From Luteolibacter flavescens (lineage in GTDB: Bacteria; Verrucomicrobiota; Verrucomicrobiia; Verrucomicrobiales; Akkermansiaceae), in the NCBI RefSeq assembly GCF_025950085.1, contig NZ_JAPDDS010000018.1:37981-101980 (forward strand): a stretch of DNA of 64,000 bases, read 5' to 3'. The position numbers and the translations under genes were made by a program. This document shows, in pieces, positions 63,287 to 64,000 of this stretch; positions within the stretch are counted from its first letter, which is position 1; each line of letters begins with the position of its first letter. The notes beneath the pieces were generated by a model. The model had not been told where the DNA came from, searched no databases, and worked only from the letters and a program-made list of their open reading frames with translations.

Positions 63287-63853
63287 TCACACCAGCACGG
63301 TCGGCAGCGCGCCCTCCGCGATGCGCAGGCGCCGGGACTTCGCGCGATCCTCGCACCAACGCGTGAAGCGTTTGGCGATGACGGCCGCGAGACCGTCCTG
63401 CGTGAAGCCCGCGGGATCCAGCACCAGCTCGGATTCCGGGCAGCAGCGTTCGCAGTGCGAGAGCGAGACGCGGAAGACATTGTCCAGATCCGCGGTCGCC
63501 TCGATGGCTGTCTCGCCTGAGAGCACCGCTCCGCCGATGGCCGCGATGCCACGCGTCATCGCCTCGAAGTCACAGCGGAAGTCATCGCCCGCCTCATGTT
63601 GCGCGGCGGCGAGCACGGATTGACGCCAGAAGGGATCACCGGCGAGCAGGCGGACCTCCTCCGCATCGAAGGCCCGGCAGTGACCGCGGTCGCGCGAGCG
63701 GTGGAGATTGAGATGGTCGGAGACCCGGCGTCCCAGCTTGGAGACGTCGCAGCCGCAATTGGCTCCGATGGCGATTGAGTGGCGGGGCGTGGGTTGCTTG
63801 AGCCAATCGACCAAGCCGACCGCCCCGTCGGTCGTGTAAGCAGTCGTTCTCAT
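63287..63853 (-). CDS. Hypothetical protein
   Basis: A 188-residue soluble protein beginning MRTTAYTTDGAVGLVDWLKQ. It has scattered Cys/His (NCGCDVSKLG; SHCERCCPESE) but no motif I can assign. It converges on the SLOG/SLATT gene with 16 bases between stops and probably starts a separate transcript. Confidence 0.6.
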   Translation of the reverse strand: MRTTAYTTDGAVGLVDWLKQPTPRHSIAIGANCGCDVSKLGRRVSDHLNLHRSRDRGHCRAFDAEEVRLLAGDPFWRQSVLAAAQHEAGDDFRCDFEAMTRGIAAIGGAVLSGETAIEATADLDNVFRVSLSHCERCCPESELVLDPAGFTQDGLAAVIAKRFTRWCEDRAKSRRLRIAEGALPTVLV

Positions 63854-63900
63854 GGCGTGGTATTTCTACTCCCGCCTGCCGTGCATTACCACTGCACGGG

Positions 63901-63911
63901 GCACCCGTTAG
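63901..63911. repeat. Right copy of the 11-bp direct repeat
   Basis: The same GCACCCGTTAG, immediately after a small hairpin (CCGTGC...GCACGG). The remaining sequence to 64000 holds no recognised gene. Confidence 0.4.
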
Positions 63912-64000
63912 TGCGCATATCCTCTTAGAAGCCGTCTGAAAATTAACTGAAGTTGAGCAATTGGGCTGTACAGAGCCGCACGACCATTGGAGAATCCTCC

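Noticed and set aside
63854..64000. Possible RNA gene after the last CDS.
   Set aside because: A small CCGTGC/GCACGG hairpin is present, but there is no T-run, tRNA fold or conserved motif.

Overview
The window is 64 kb of GC-rich bacterial chromosome. It most likely comes from the phylum Verrucomicrobia (Luteolibacter/Haloferula-like Verrucomicrobiaceae). The pointers are PEP-CTERM sorting signals, a DUF5060-type glycosidase ending in a module I associate with Verrucomicrobia, a DUF6807/Gfo-Idh pair, an N-methylated pseudopilin, and a class Ic ribonucleotide reductase of the kind known from Chlamydia (same PVC superphylum). I found no rRNA, tRNA, CRISPR array, transposase or integrase.

Layout. 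1-1415: a gene running off the left edge and a cobalamin-binding radical SAM protein. 1625-8181: a complete retron-type operon (WGR/ARM-repeat protein, winged-helix + SWIM zinc-finger protein, msr-msd RNA, reverse transcriptase). This composition matches what I recall as a type XIII retron. 8202-25186: mostly housekeeping genes: ileS, lspA, an alpha/beta hydrolase, a pseudopilin, rph, leuA, uppP, an M23 peptidase, a nuclease, a phosphoesterase/Nudix pair and an ABC exporter. 25311-29306: a lipoprotein, two tandem palindromic repeat units of about 440 bp, a BAX-inhibitor-1 protein, fdhD and a phosphatase lipoprotein. 29276-33919: a Gfo/Idh dehydrogenase with a DUF6807 protein, an ECF sigma/anti-sigma pair and a VapBC-like pair. 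34115-42858: a minimal PEP-CTERM protein, a 2161-residue nSTAND NTPase, and an SGNH hydrolase.

43.0-47.2 kb is an AT-rich island inserted directly against the 3' end of nrdA. It encodes a thymidylate-synthase-fold enzyme with a dCMP-type active-site substitution, a uracil-DNA-glycosylase-like protein, a protein resembling clade 3 alpha-glutamyl/putrescinyl thymine pyrophosphorylases, and a HigB-type toxin with an HTH-ImmA/IrrE partner. I regard this three-enzyme pyrimidine/DNA-base module as the least described system in the window.

47.2-52.4 kb is an nrdB-nrdA operon preceded by two NrdR-box-like palindromes exactly 31 bp apart. It is interrupted by a four-helix-bundle gene flanked by about 38-bp inverted repeats. 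NrdB has leucine at the radical-tyrosine position and a Glu first metal ligand, as in Mn/Fe class Ic enzymes. 52.6-58.6 kb: a PEP-CTERM protein, a multidomain glycosidase and a SulP transporter. 58.7-60.6 kb: an arsenic operon (arsR, DUF6428, aquaporin, arsC) with a clear operator and no efflux pump. 60.7-63.3 kb: a patatin phospholipase coupled to a SLOG + membrane (SLATT-like) protein, a probable two-gene defence module. Four likely anti-phage or conflict systems (retron, nSTAND, base-modification island with toxin-antitoxin, patatin/SLOG) therefore lie scattered among core genes.
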